Shown one piece after another: positions 35,559-43,954 of a DNA stretch of 64,000 nt. The stretch is from Paenibacillus taihuensis (GTDB lineage Bacteria > Bacillota > Bacilli > Paenibacillales > Paenibacillaceae), in NCBI RefSeq assembly GCF_003386535.1, contig NZ_QTTN01000031.1, positions 1 through 64,000 on the forward strand, written 5' to 3'. Each line of letters begins with the position of its first letter. Position 1 is the stretch's first letter. Under the pieces are notes generated by a model, which did not search any database, was not told the DNA's origin, and was given only the letters and a program-made list of their open reading frames with translations. Both the position numbers and the translations under genes were made by a program.

Positions 35559-35632
35559 GGCATATGAGACTAATATAGGTTTAGCAAGTGGCAGACGACA
35601 GATGATTGGTTGATAGCGGCATATGAGACTAA
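35559..35632 (+). repeat. Direct repeat before the alpha/beta hydrolase gene
   Basis: The 15-mer GGCATATGAGACTAA occurs at 35559-35573 and 35618-35632. The second copy is 65 bases before the start codon of the hydrolase gene, so the pair may be regulator binding sites. No other gene is seen in 35486-35696. Confidence 0.6.
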
Positions 35633-35696
35633 AAAATATTTTTAATGCTGGACATAATAATTCAATGATCATGGACAGAAAAGGACGGGAATTTAT

Positions 35697-36575
35697 ATGA
35701 CAACAACAAATATAAACTTTCAGGAACATCGCATCGACCGTGGACAAGGCAGCATTTATGTGCGTGATTACGCAGGAACGGAACCAGCCTTTGTTCTCAT
35801 GCACGGGTATCCCGACAACTTGCATATTTACGATGATTTGGTACCCCATCTTGCAGCAGGTGGGCGGAGAGTCGTTGTATTCGACTTCCTTGGGTTTGGT
35901 GATTCCGACAAACCGGCCGGTGCTAAGTACAGCTTTGAGCAACAGTTGGGCGATCTTCATGCGGTAGTTCAAAGTTTGAATCTTAACAAAATTATTCCCG
36001 TCGGACATGATTCCTCAGGTCCGGCAGCAATCAATTACGCAATTGAATATCCACAGCATGTCGATTCCGTATGCTTGCTCAACGCCTTTTATATGGAGTC
36101 GCCGACGGCGAAATATCCGGAATTTATCGAACTGTTCGCTACCACGAGTTTGAAGGCTCTCACGCAGGCCATTCTTCGCAGCCCGGAACAATTCGCATGG
36201 GTACTCGGTTTTCAGCGGAGCAAATTCCAAGAGCATTTGACAGACGAGCAAAAGGATTACTATTCGAAGTTCCTTGGTCCGATCATCGATGCTAACTTCC
36301 GCCAGCAACCGAGCTCCGGTCCCGCATTCGCGCAAATGACATCGCAGCACTTTGATGAGCTTGCCAGAAATACGAAACGAATAAATCAAATGTGGCAGAT
36401 CAATGTGCCGGTCAAGTTAATTTGGGGTGAAACAGACCCATACCTCAACTATGGAATTGCCAGACATTTATCTACGCTTCTGAAAAAACCTGAACTGCAT
36501 GTGTTGCAGGCTGGTCACTGGCTGCAGGTTGATATTCCAGACCAAGTTGCAGAAGTGATGTTAGCCAGGAAGTGA
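35697..36575 (+). CDS. Alpha/beta hydrolase, epoxide hydrolase / haloalkane dehalogenase type
   Basis: A 292-residue cytoplasmic enzyme. The oxyanion-hole motif HGYPD (36-40) and the nucleophile elbow VGHDSSG with Asp105 instead of Ser are characteristic of epoxide hydrolases and dehalogenases, which form an alkyl-enzyme ester. The catalytic His is near AGHWLQVDIP and the acid near WGETDPYL. The start follows GGACGGGAA. Sits among other detoxification genes. Substrate not predictable. Confidence 0.85.
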   Translation: MTTTNINFQEHRIDRGQGSIYVRDYAGTEPAFVLMHGYPDNLHIYDDLVPHLAAGGRRVVVFDFLGFGDSDKPAGAKYSFEQQLGDLHAVVQSLNLNKIIPVGHDSSGPAAINYAIEYPQHVDSVCLLNAFYMESPTAKYPEFIELFATTSLKALTQAILRSPEQFAWVLGFQRSKFQEHLTDEQKDYYSKFLGPIIDANFRQQPSSGPAFAQMTSQHFDELARNTKRINQMWQINVPVKLIWGETDPYLNYGIARHLSTLLKKPELHVLQAGHWLQVDIPDQVAEVMLARK

Positions 36576-36634
36576 GATCACAATACTCTTCTTCATAAGA
36601 CAAGCCCAAAAACATCTTAAAGGAGTTAATAATA

Positions 36635-37099
36635 ATGAGAAAAGAATTTGTATTCCATTTATACAACGTAGAGCATGATAACTTTTTGAAATTACTTGAT
36701 AAATGTCCGGAAGAGAAACGGAATATCACTCCCGAAGGTTTTAACACCAGCATCTATTGGCATCTGGGACATGTATTGCAGATTACGGAATTCCATGTGT
36801 TCGGTCTATCTCAACAAACCATGTCCCTTCCGGGAAACTATAAAGATCTGTTTCATTACGGTACGAGCGCGAAAGTTTGGACGGAAGAGCAACTAAACCA
36901 GCTGCCGTCATGGGATACAATGATTGTTCAATTAAAAGAGCAACGAGAACGCATTTATAACACGCTGAAAGATCGTCTGGATGAAAGCGTGCCAGAGAAC
37001 TTCAAGAAAGCAGTGAGCTTTGGTGAACTGATCCTAACGACAGCCGCACATTTGTCCAATCACAACGGTGTTGTTGCCGCGATGTTGCAAACTCTTTAA
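36635..37099 (+). CDS. DinB-family putative metal-dependent protein, copy 1
   Basis: A 154-residue four-helix-bundle protein. The DinB/YfiT pattern is visible as YWHLGHVLQITEFH and TAAHLSNHNGVV, whose His residues would bind metal. DinB-like proteins are damage-inducible in Bacillus or act as thiol-dependent transferases; the exact role is unknown. Related to the DinB gene at 45726 (shared WHLGHVL.IT, the LP.Y.D.F..GT block and the C-terminal His block). AAAGGAG lies before the ATG. No terminator follows; read-through would enter the second ger operon. Confidence 0.85.
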   Translation: MRKEFVFHLYNVEHDNFLKLLDKCPEEKRNITPEGFNTSIYWHLGHVLQITEFHVFGLSQQTMSLPGNYKDLFHYGTSAKVWTEEQLNQLPSWDTMIVQLKEQRERIYNTLKDRLDESVPENFKKAVSFGELILTTAAHLSNHNGVVAAMLQTL

Positions 37100-37125
37100 G
37101 CAGATTTGACCCAATTGCCAGCATT

Positions 37126-37189
37126 CTCCTTGCCAATGAGTATTACTTACCATGTTTGGAATACTAAAGTAACTTGAATTGGCAAGGAG
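37126..37189 (+). promoter_or_regulatory. Inverted repeat covering the ribosome binding site of ger locus 2
   Basis: CTCCTTGCCAAT (37126-37137) is perfectly complementary to ATTGGCAAGGAG (37178-37189), and the right arm contains the AAGGAG used by the gerA gene at 37198. A possible sigma-G -10 (AATACTA, 37160-37166) lies between the arms, so only transcripts begun upstream would carry both arms. Confidence 0.55.
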
Positions 37190-37197
37190 CAGCTTAA

Positions 37198-38724
37198 ATG
37201 AGATGGTCTAAACGTCGCACGATTCGTAAATTGGACTACATGCGCAAATTGAACCGAGTGGAGTCGGAGGAAACACCGACATTTACATGCGATTTGGGAC
37301 ATAATGAAGATTTACTAAGAAAGACGTTCCGGAATTGCGCAGACGTTGAATACCGCAAGATAGGAGACGATCGGAGCGAGCATTGTCTTGTCGTATATAT
37401 CGAGAACCTTATTGATAAAAAAATGCTTGATGAACACGTGATAAAACCACTGCTGACAAGCTTGGTCAGCAATCGCGAAATTCACGATGTAACCGAATTC
37501 ATGAACAAAACGCTTCCTGTCGGAAGTATGAATATCTCACGGGATGCTGCTGAAACGACGGGGCATATTCTGGAGGGATATGCTGCCGTTCTAACCCAAG
37601 GCAGCTGTAAAGTGTTGACCGTTTCCTTGCCAGGCACATCCCATAGAAGTATTGAGGAGTCTTCGACCGAGCCTGTCATCAGAGGGGCCAAAGACGGCTT
37701 TATCGAACAGCTTTCGACGAACTTAAGTCTGATACGTCTTAGATTGAAGACGCCGAAGCTTAAGATTGAATATATAACGCTTGGCGAACACACTCGGACA
37801 CGAGTAGCCGTTTTATATTTAGAGGGGATTGCTCAAGACTCCTTGGTTGATGAGGTCAGAAGACGAGTCAAACCCATCCAACTGAATGGTGTCGTCGATT
37901 CGGAGTATATCGAGGAATGCATTGAAGACCAACCGTTTTCTCCCTTTCCTCAACTTCAAAGCACAGAGCGTCCGGATGTAGTGACTGCGGAGCTGCTAGA
38001 AGGCAGAGTAGCCATTCTCGTCGATACTTCCCCATTCGCGCTTGTTGCTCCCATGACGCTATGGTCGGGCCTCCAAGCAAGTGAGGATTACTATATCCGC
38101 TGGCCAATTGCAACTTTCGTAAGATGGATCCGTTTCCTCTTCGTTAATTTTGCTATTTTTGCCCCTTCGCTGTACGTTGCAATTACAACTTTTCATCAAG
38201 AAATGATCCCTACAAATCTCGTGTTGAGCATTGCAGCCGCAAGAGAAGGCGTTCCCTTTCCGGCCATGATTGAAGCCTTGCTGCTGGAATTAACGTTCGA
38301 AGCATTGCGGGAGGCTGGCATTCGTCTTCCTAAAACGATTGGACAGGCCATTAGCATCGTGGGAGGTATTGTCATTGGGCAGGCGGCCGTACAAGCCGGG
38401 TTCATATCCTCGCCGGTCGTCATTATCGTATCCATTACCGGAATATCGTCATTTGTAATCCCGCGGTATAGTTTTGCGAACGGGATCCGGCTCCTTCGTT
38501 TTCCCATGTTATTTTTGGCCGGTGCGCTCGGGCTATATGGCATTGTTCTGGGGTATCTGCTCATTTTGTTACATCTGACTTCGCTGCGCTCATTCGGGAT
38601 GCTTTATCTGTCTCCCATAGTCCCGATCAAATTCACGGCCCTGCGAGATATTCTGGTTCGGGTGCCAATATGGGCGAATTCGCGATTTAAGCCTAAATTC
38701 CATCAAGAGGGCGCAAATGAATGA
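37198..38724 (+). CDS. Spore germinant receptor subunit A (GerA family), locus 2
   Basis: A 508-residue paralog of the protein at 30025. The N-terminal soluble domain holds NLSLIRLRLKTPKLK and PFPQLQSTERPD. The membrane part contains REAGIRLPKTIGQAISIVGG and IVIGQAAVQAGF. The length is normal for GerKA/GerAA. The start follows GCAAGGAGCAGC. It overlaps the gerC gene by 4 bases (ATGA); gerB is not between them but on the other strand. Confidence 0.94.
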   Translation: MRWSKRRTIRKLDYMRKLNRVESEETPTFTCDLGHNEDLLRKTFRNCADVEYRKIGDDRSEHCLVVYIENLIDKKMLDEHVIKPLLTSLVSNREIHDVTEFMNKTLPVGSMNISRDAAETTGHILEGYAAVLTQGSCKVLTVSLPGTSHRSIEESSTEPVIRGAKDGFIEQLSTNLSLIRLRLKTPKLKIEYITLGEHTRTRVAVLYLEGIAQDSLVDEVRRRVKPIQLNGVVDSEYIEECIEDQPFSPFPQLQSTERPDVVTAELLEGRVAILVDTSPFALVAPMTLWSGLQASEDYYIRWPIATFVRWIRFLFVNFAIFAPSLYVAITTFHQEMIPTNLVLSIAAAREGVPFPAMIEALLLELTFEALREAGIRLPKTIGQAISIVGGIVIGQAAVQAGFISSPVVIIVSITGISSFVIPRYSFANGIRLLRFPMLFLAGALGLYGIVLGYLLILLHLTSLRSFGMLYLSPIVPIKFTALRDILVRVPIWANSRFKPKFHQEGANE

Positions 38725-39878
38725 AACGGATAAAATGGCTGATTCTTCTTCAGATCTTTTTCCTTAGCGGCTGCTGGGATCGCATGGAAATTAATGAGCT
38801 TGCTCTTGTTACGGGTACGGCCATCGATCTTAAGAAAAATGGCAATCTGGAGGTTTCCCTTCAAGTCGCGCTCCCTTCATCTGCTGATGGAGGACACGGC
38901 GAAGGGAAGGATGGCAAGTTCTTCGTTATTTCTGTAGAGGGCAAGAACGGAAATGAGATCCATCAGAAGCTGCAGGAAAAAAGCACGAGAAAATTGTTCC
39001 TATCTCATCGAAGCGTGGTGTATATCAGCGAAACTCTGGCGAAGGAGGGACTGAATGGCGTTCTCGATATCTTTATCCATGATCCTAGGAATCGATTGAA
39101 AACGTATCTTATTATGGTGAAAGGATCGGAAGCGAAAGATATTCTGCAGATGGACTATCCTCTAAAGCAAGTGCCGATTGAGACCGTGAAGGCATTGCAA
39201 ATTTCGGGAGGAGAATTAGCGGTAACGATACGCGATTTCTATATTGCGTTAGAAAGCGAAGGGATTCAACCTGTAATGAGTGTTATTGAGGTTGACAACC
39301 AGTCTAAATCGAAAAACCAATTATTTAATTTTATGGGAGCTGGCGTGTTTAAGGACCTCAAGCTGGCCGGGGTCTTGAATGAAGAAGATTTGCTCGGATT
39401 CATGTGGACGACGAACAAATTGAATTACGGCCGGGTTACGGCTTATCTGCCTGATGGCAGAGGGGAAGTAGGGTTAATCGTAACGCATGCAAGCAGCAAA
39501 ATCATCACTCATACAGAACAGGGTTCCGCAAAGTTCAAAATCATGTTGAGTGGTCAGGGCGGATTAGTCGAGAACAATTCAACGCTTAATGTCAGCGATC
39601 CAGAAGAGATGAAACAAATTAAGCACGCATTGGAAGATGCGGTAAAGAAACAAGTTCAACGGTTTATTGCAAAAATCCAAAAGGATTATAATACCGACAG
39701 TATCGGTTTCGGTCACGAAATTTATAAGAAAGCTCCGAAGCAGTGGGAAGCGATGAGAAATCAGTGGGATGAGCTGTTTCCGAAAGCGGAAATCGGAGTT
39801 GAAGTTAAATTAAGAATTAATGGCTCAGGCATGGTCAACCCAACCTTTGGGAAATACCATGGGATGGTAACCGAATAG
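38721..39878 (+). CDS. Spore germinant receptor lipoprotein C (Ger(x)C family), locus 2
   Basis: A 385-residue lipoprotein. Lipobox FFLSGC with Cys18 is followed by the classical WDRMEINELALVTGTAID motif. C-terminal block SIGFGHEIYKKAPKQW fits the family. Translationally coupled to gerA. Anchors to the outer face of the inner spore membrane and is needed for receptor function. Confidence 0.94.
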   Translation: MKRIKWLILLQIFFLSGCWDRMEINELALVTGTAIDLKKNGNLEVSLQVALPSSADGGHGEGKDGKFFVISVEGKNGNEIHQKLQEKSTRKLFLSHRSVVYISETLAKEGLNGVLDIFIHDPRNRLKTYLIMVKGSEAKDILQMDYPLKQVPIETVKALQISGGELAVTIRDFYIALESEGIQPVMSVIEVDNQSKSKNQLFNFMGAGVFKDLKLAGVLNEEDLLGFMWTTNKLNYGRVTAYLPDGRGEVGLIVTHASSKIITHTEQGSAKFKIMLSGQGGLVENNSTLNVSDPEEMKQIKHALEDAVKKQVQRFIAKIQKDYNTDSIGFGHEIYKKAPKQWEAMRNQWDELFPKAEIGVEVKLRINGSGMVNPTFGKYHGMVTE

Positions 39879-39899
39879 GCGTGAGAAGGAGCTCGGAAG

Positions 39900-40130
39900 A
39901 TGATTGTTAAAATCATTGCCTTTGTGGCTGTGCTGGTGTGCTGGACATTCTATATTGCTAAGTCCTTGCTCCATAAAAAAAGGCCTAAAACAGCAGCCGT
40001 GTACTGTTGTTTGATGGCCTTATGCATAGTGGAAGGGGCTTTATACCTCGCCGACGTCTATTTCCCGTTCTCAATCGCTCCTGTACGCTTCTTTTTCGAG
40101 CCAATCGGAAAAAAACTGTTAACGCCTTAA
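39900..40130 (+). CDS. Small two-helix membrane protein at the end of ger locus 2
   Basis: A 76-residue protein. Two hydrophobic segments (about 3-22 and 34-53) flank a basic loop HKKRPKT. It follows gerC by 21 bases with GAAGGAG before the start, so it is likely part of the operon. It may be analogous to the small D subunits found with some ger operons, but no diagnostic motif was seen. Ends 9 bases before the convergent gerB stop. Confidence 0.6.
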   Translation: MIVKIIAFVAVLVCWTFYIAKSLLHKKRPKTAAVYCCLMALCIVEGALYLADVYFPFSIAPVRFFFEPIGKKLLTP

Positions 40131-40139
40131 TCGGTAGGG

Positions 40140-41246
40140 TTACTCGTTACCCTGCAAGGTTTTGTTCCCGAATCTTTTGAAAGTATCAATCATGAGGAGC
40201 AACAGCGGTAAAATCAGTTGAGTGAAAAAAGCATAGATCGGATACGTATACCGCAAAAAATAACCGAGCTCCGTTGAGTTATGGAATAAGGATACGGAGC
40301 CAATCACTGAGAAAAGCGTAATCGGTACGATAAAATGGCGATATTTATTCAAGTTGAAAAGTTGCCCGATGCTTAGACAGATAATAAAAAAGGTCAAGGA
40401 TATCTTAACAAAGCTAGCTGTAACCCAGATCACGACGGCAAAAGCCTCCAAACGTTCGAAGCTTCCGGTTATGCCGATATATTGGATCACGCTTAATAAA
40501 GGAAAAGTCAAATTATCCGTTAACGGCCCAAAGACCATGATAAGAGGTATTAATGTGAAAGCGAGCAGCGCAGATACCGCTGACAAAGAAAAGAACGAAG
40601 CTTTGATCGCTTTTCCAGGTTGATTCAAATAGGGGAGAAACCACCCTATAATAAAGAATTGAGATAAGTACGCAACCGGATAAATGCTTGCCCGAAGAAC
40701 GGGAACAATCCCTTTGCTCATGACGGGAAAGAGTCTCTCTGGATTCGATTCCGCGAGCATGAGGAATAGAAGCGGAATGAAAAAGACGAAGATCAACAAG
40801 CTAAGATATTCATTGGATCTTGCTATGGATTCAATGCCCAAATAAACGGCAATCGCGCAAACGATTGCCAAGGTCAGGCTGATAACGATCGCCGGAGATT
40901 TCATTAGCAGAACGGTATTAATGAACTGAACGTGTTGATTAAGCAAGAAGAGGTTCACATGAACCCAATAGAAGATGAAATAGCAGCCCAACGCTTTACC
41001 AGCCCACTTGCCTAGGATTCGGCTGCTGTACTCTATTATCGTCAATCCAGGATATCGCTTAGATAACGTGGTCATGACCCAAATGGATAAAGCTCCGCAT
41101 GTTATCGCAGGAAATATTGAAATCCAAGCATCATGCTGCGCGATCTGTGCCATCAAACTTGGAATGATAAGAATGACAGTGGGTGATATGAATGAAAACA
41201 AGAGCAAGCTAAATTGGATTCCTGATAGTTGTTCAACGGGCTTCAT
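40140..41246 (-). CDS. Spore germinant receptor subunit B (GerB permease-like), locus 2, inverted
   Basis: A 368-residue protein with about ten membrane segments. LSGIQFSLLLFSFISPTVIL and RYPGLTIIEYSSRILGKW match the GerAB/GerKB N-terminus. It is on the minus strand, convergent with gerA-gerC-small protein, an unusual layout. A TTG at 41264 lies within the GGAGG sequence; the ATG at 41246 behind it is chosen. Confidence 0.9.
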   Translation of the reverse strand: MKPVEQLSGIQFSLLLFSFISPTVILIIPSLMAQIAQHDAWISIFPAITCGALSIWVMTTLSKRYPGLTIIEYSSRILGKWAGKALGCYFIFYWVHVNLFLLNQHVQFINTVLLMKSPAIVISLTLAIVCAIAVYLGIESIARSNEYLSLLIFVFFIPLLFLMLAESNPERLFPVMSKGIVPVLRASIYPVAYLSQFFIIGWFLPYLNQPGKAIKASFFSLSAVSALLAFTLIPLIMVFGPLTDNLTFPLLSVIQYIGITGSFERLEAFAVVIWVTASFVKISLTFFIICLSIGQLFNLNKYRHFIVPITLFSVIGSVSLFHNSTELGYFLRYTYPIYAFFTQLILPLLLLMIDTFKRFGNKTLQGNE

Positions 41247-41415
41247 CGCGGCGATATCCTCCAAGAAGAATCAGAGTGTAGATTATGTTAAGTATTTCCA
41301 TCTTCTAAAGAGGCGATACAAATGGAGAGTCGGAGAACGTGACAAGTATACGAATGAATGCAGAGGATACCTTAATGTTGTGTCCACAATTTGGAATGAA
41401 AAAGAAGAGGAGCGC

Positions 41416-41637
41416 ATGCGAGAATGGATAAAATCGGAAGGCGTTTCCATCGTCTCCAGCGTCACGCTAGGCAAGGATGCGAATGACGGCTATGTGCTGG
41501 CTGTAACGTTTGATATTACGATCAAAGGCGTTGAACGCAGCGTCGCGCAAGAAATCGTCGATGAAGCGCATAAGGTTTGTCCTTACGCAAGAGCGACCCG
41601 CGGCAATATCGAGGTTATTTCGAACGTTGTCGGTTAA
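41416..41637 (+). pseudogene. C-terminal fragment of an Ohr/OsmC-type peroxide reductase
   Basis: A 73-residue ORF reading VSSVTLGKDANDGYVLAVTF, then GVERSVAQEIVDEAHKVCPY and ATRGNIEV. The block AH.VCPY..ATRGNI.V is the end of Ohr and OsmC-like organic hydroperoxide resistance proteins, including the second redox Cys. The N-terminal half with the first catalytic Cys is missing and not found upstream. AAGAGGAG precedes the ATG, so a short product could still be made. Likely a decayed gene. Confidence 0.75.
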
Positions 41638-41678
41638 GGGATACCAAGTAGCCGCATTACACAAGAGGAGGTCGCAAG

Positions 41679-42014
41679 GTGGAGGTCCATTCATTAATGA
41701 AAGAAACGTTCAAGGGACAAATAGACCATGGAATCACGCTCGTAGACTTCTATAAGTCTGGAGATAACGCTTGTCAGGAGCAGCTTCTCACCGATCAAAG
41801 CCTAGTCCAAGAAGTAAGATTTCAAGCTGCCGTAGCCAAAGTTGATGTGGATCAGGAGCAAGAGCTCGCAACTGAATACGGCGTGTCGAGCGTACCAACA
41901 TTATTGCTGTTCAAAGACGGATACAAAGTAGAAACCTTTGTCGGGCAGCATAGCAAGGAGGAATTGAAGAAACACATCATCAGTTATGCAACGATGAGTG
42001 ATTCTTGCGTCTAG
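41679..42014 (+). CDS. Thioredoxin-fold protein lacking the CxxC motif
   Basis: A 111-residue protein. TLVDFYKSGDNACQEQL takes the place of VDFWAxWCGPCK: only one Cys of the redox pair is left. Later blocks are normal: VAKVDVDQEQELATEYGV and SVPTLLLFKDG with the cis-Pro, then FVGQHSKEELKKHI. A thioredoxin-like fold is clear, but disulfide reductase chemistry is unlikely; it might be monothiol or structural. GTG start 8 bases after AGAGGAGG; the ATG at 41697 is an alternative. Followed by a strong terminator. Confidence 0.8.
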   Translation: MEVHSLMKETFKGQIDHGITLVDFYKSGDNACQEQLLTDQSLVQEVRFQAAVAKVDVDQEQELATEYGVSSVPTLLLFKDGYKVETFVGQHSKEELKKHIISYATMSDSCV

Positions 42015-42038
42015 GGAAATGCAATGACTTGTAGCCGG

Positions 42039-42063
42039 GCCGGTCAAACGACCGGCTTTTTTT
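42039..42063 (+). terminator. Rho-independent terminator after the thioredoxin-like gene
   Basis: GCCGGTC-AAAC-GACCGGC followed by seven T. Confidence 0.92.
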
Positions 42064-42170
42064 ATGGATTGAAACAACACGGCTATTTTGGACCTGTACT
42101 GCCTTCCATACGGTTGTTATAATTCACGGGGATACAGCAGGAATTAATATTGATTAAAGGAAGTAATTGG

Positions 42171-42527
42171 ATGAAAAAAGGCTGGTTTGAATTGGATTTG
42201 CATAACATTGATGATTACTGCGGTGATTGCTATAAAACGTGGGCGATCCGTATTTACTCGTATGACGATGAAGACGCAGCAACTCCGGATGTGACTTTGA
42301 TTTTGAGTCCAGTGAAAGGACTCGGCAATAGTTATTGCATTATGGAGTATTCGATTACATATGTAGGTCGTGAAATCATGTTTGATGAGGCAACGGAATT
42401 AGTAAAGAGGCTAGATGAGTTGTCCGGCACGAAAGATACAGTTAGCTTGACCGAGCATTTGATGATCTGCCGCGAATTTTTTAATGAAGGAAAGTCCACT
42501 GCAAATTCAGGTACTGTCAGACGATGA
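42171..42527 (+). CDS. Uncharacterised small acidic protein
   Basis: A 118-residue cytoplasmic protein I do not recognise. It begins MKKGWFELDLHNIDDY, contains CGDCYKTWAIRIYSYDDED with a CxxC pair, and ends with a helical, charged region (FDEATELVKRLDEL). The ATG at 42171 follows AAAGGAAG; a TTG at 42150 is less likely. It is monocistronic, with terminators on both sides. Confidence 0.65.
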   Translation: MKKGWFELDLHNIDDYCGDCYKTWAIRIYSYDDEDAATPDVTLILSPVKGLGNSYCIMEYSITYVGREIMFDEATELVKRLDELSGTKDTVSLTEHLMICREFFNEGKSTANSGTVRR

Positions 42528-42558
42528 TCTATGCATATTTCGGATACACCGAGTCGAG

Positions 42559-42582
42559 AGCCGTCGGTTACGATGGCTTTTT
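42559..42582 (+). terminator. Terminator after the uncharacterised protein gene
   Basis: AGCCGTCG-GTTA-CGATGGCT (one G-T pair) followed by TTTT. Confidence 0.75.
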
Positions 42583-42604
42583 GGCATTTTCGGGCGCACG
42601 CAAT

Positions 42605-42634
42605 GTAACTGTTAAATTAATTTTTGATAGTTAC
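42605..42634. promoter_or_regulatory. Operator 1 of the epoxide hydrolase gene
   Basis: GTAACT (42605-42610), an 18-base AT-rich spacer, AGTTAC (42629-42634). It sits immediately upstream of the -35 box. Confidence 0.6.
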
Positions 42635-42663
42635 TTGTTTTTGGGATTAGATCGTGCTATATT
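42635..42663 (+). promoter_or_regulatory. Promoter of the epoxide hydrolase gene
   Basis: TTGTTT (42635-42640), 17 bases, TATATT (42658-42663). It is flanked on both sides by the inverted repeats. Confidence 0.6.
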
Positions 42664-42668
42664 ACTAC

Positions 42669-42703
42669 TTGTAACTTTTAAATTTATATTTAGTTAGTTA
42701 CAA
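42669..42703. promoter_or_regulatory. Operator 2 of the epoxide hydrolase gene
   Basis: TTGTAACT (42669-42676), a 19-base spacer, AGTTACAA (42696-42703). It lies directly downstream of the -10, over the predicted transcription start. Confidence 0.65.
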
Positions 42704-42734
42704 ATCAAAAACGCAAATAAAAGGAGATCATAAA

Positions 42735-43916
42735 ATGACACAACAAGACAACAACATCATCCGCCCGTTTCACATTCATGTGCCAGAAGAAGAACTAGTT
42801 GAATTGCGCAACCGCATTAATGCAACCCGCTGGCCGGACAAAGAAACGGTATCGGATCAATCTCAAGGCACGCAGCTTGGAACGATTCAAGAGCTCGCTC
42901 GCTACTGGGCGAATGAATATGACTGGCGTAAAGTCGAAGCGAAAATTAACAGTTATCCGCATTTCCTTACGGAGATCGATGGTCTTGACATTCACTTCAT
43001 TCACGTTCGTTCGAAGCATGAAAATGCCATGCCGATCATCATTGCACACGGCTGGCCGGGTTCGATCATTGAGCAACTGAAGCTCATCGAGCCGTTGACT
43101 AACCCTACGGCGCACGGCGGCAGTGAAGCTGATGCATTCCATGTCGTAATTCCATCCATGCCTGGCTATGGATACTCGGGCAAACCGACTGAGACAGGCT
43201 GGGGTCCTCAGCGCATCGCCAGTGCATATGGCGAACTGATGACGCGTCTTGGCTACGAGAAGTATGTGGCGCAGGGCGGTGACTGGGGAGCGATTGTTGT
43301 TGACTTTATGGGCGTTCAGGAGCCTGAAGGCTTAATGGCACTGCACACCAACATGCCTGGCGTAATTCCGGCTGATGCCGATGCAGCAATCTGGTCCGGC
43401 AATCCGCTGCCAGCAGGCCTGTCGGAAGAAGAGAAGGAAGCATGCGCGCAAGTCCTTGAGAATAAATTTTATTATGCTTTCATCATGGGAGACCGCCCGC
43501 AATCGCTGACGGGACTCGCGGATTCGCCAGTCGGATTGGCTGCATTTATGATCGACCACGATTATAAGAGCCTTGCGATGATTTCGAGATCGTTTGCCGG
43601 AGTCAATGAGGGTCTTACTCGTGACGACGTTCTCGACAATATCTCGCACTTCTGGTTTACGAACTCTGCGATCTCTGCGGCTCGTCTTTACGGTCAGAAC
43701 AAACACTCCTTCTTCGGTGTTAAAGGTGTACAGCTGCCGGTTGCCGTCAGCGTTTACCCGGACGAGCTTTATGTAGCGCCAAAGAGCTGGACAGAGAAGG
43801 CATACCCGAATCTAATCCACTTCAACAAGCTGCCGAAAGGTGGACACTTTGCTGCTTGGGAGCAACCGGAGTATATGGTTTCTGAGCTGCGGACAGCATT
43901 CAAGACGCTGCGCTAA
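42735..43916 (+). CDS. Epoxide hydrolase (EH N-terminal domain plus alpha/beta hydrolase)
   Basis: A 393-residue soluble enzyme of the microsomal-type epoxide hydrolase family. The N-terminal EH domain (about 9-115) contains LRNRINATRWPD. The oxyanion hole is HGWPG (105-109), the nucleophile is Asp183 in AQGGDWGAIV, and the catalytic His is in PKGGHFAAWEQPE. It would open epoxide rings to diols. AAAGGAG precedes the ATG. It is probably controlled by the flanking inverted repeats. The decayed homologue at 33.7 kb shares the regulatory motif. Confidence 0.92.
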   Translation: MTQQDNNIIRPFHIHVPEEELVELRNRINATRWPDKETVSDQSQGTQLGTIQELARYWANEYDWRKVEAKINSYPHFLTEIDGLDIHFIHVRSKHENAMPIIIAHGWPGSIIEQLKLIEPLTNPTAHGGSEADAFHVVIPSMPGYGYSGKPTETGWGPQRIASAYGELMTRLGYEKYVAQGGDWGAIVVDFMGVQEPEGLMALHTNMPGVIPADADAAIWSGNPLPAGLSEEEKEACAQVLENKFYYAFIMGDRPQSLTGLADSPVGLAAFMIDHDYKSLAMISRSFAGVNEGLTRDDVLDNISHFWFTNSAISAARLYGQNKHSFFGVKGVQLPVAVSVYPDELYVAPKSWTEKAYPNLIHFNKLPKGGHFAAWEQPEYMVSELRTAFKTLR

Positions 43917-43954
43917 TCGATCATCTTAGAGAGAACAATATGATGTAGCAGAAG

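Noticed and set aside
41008-41415. N-terminal extension of the Ohr fragment frame
   Set aside because: It runs antisense through gerB and shows no Ohr similarity; only the part after 41416 matches.
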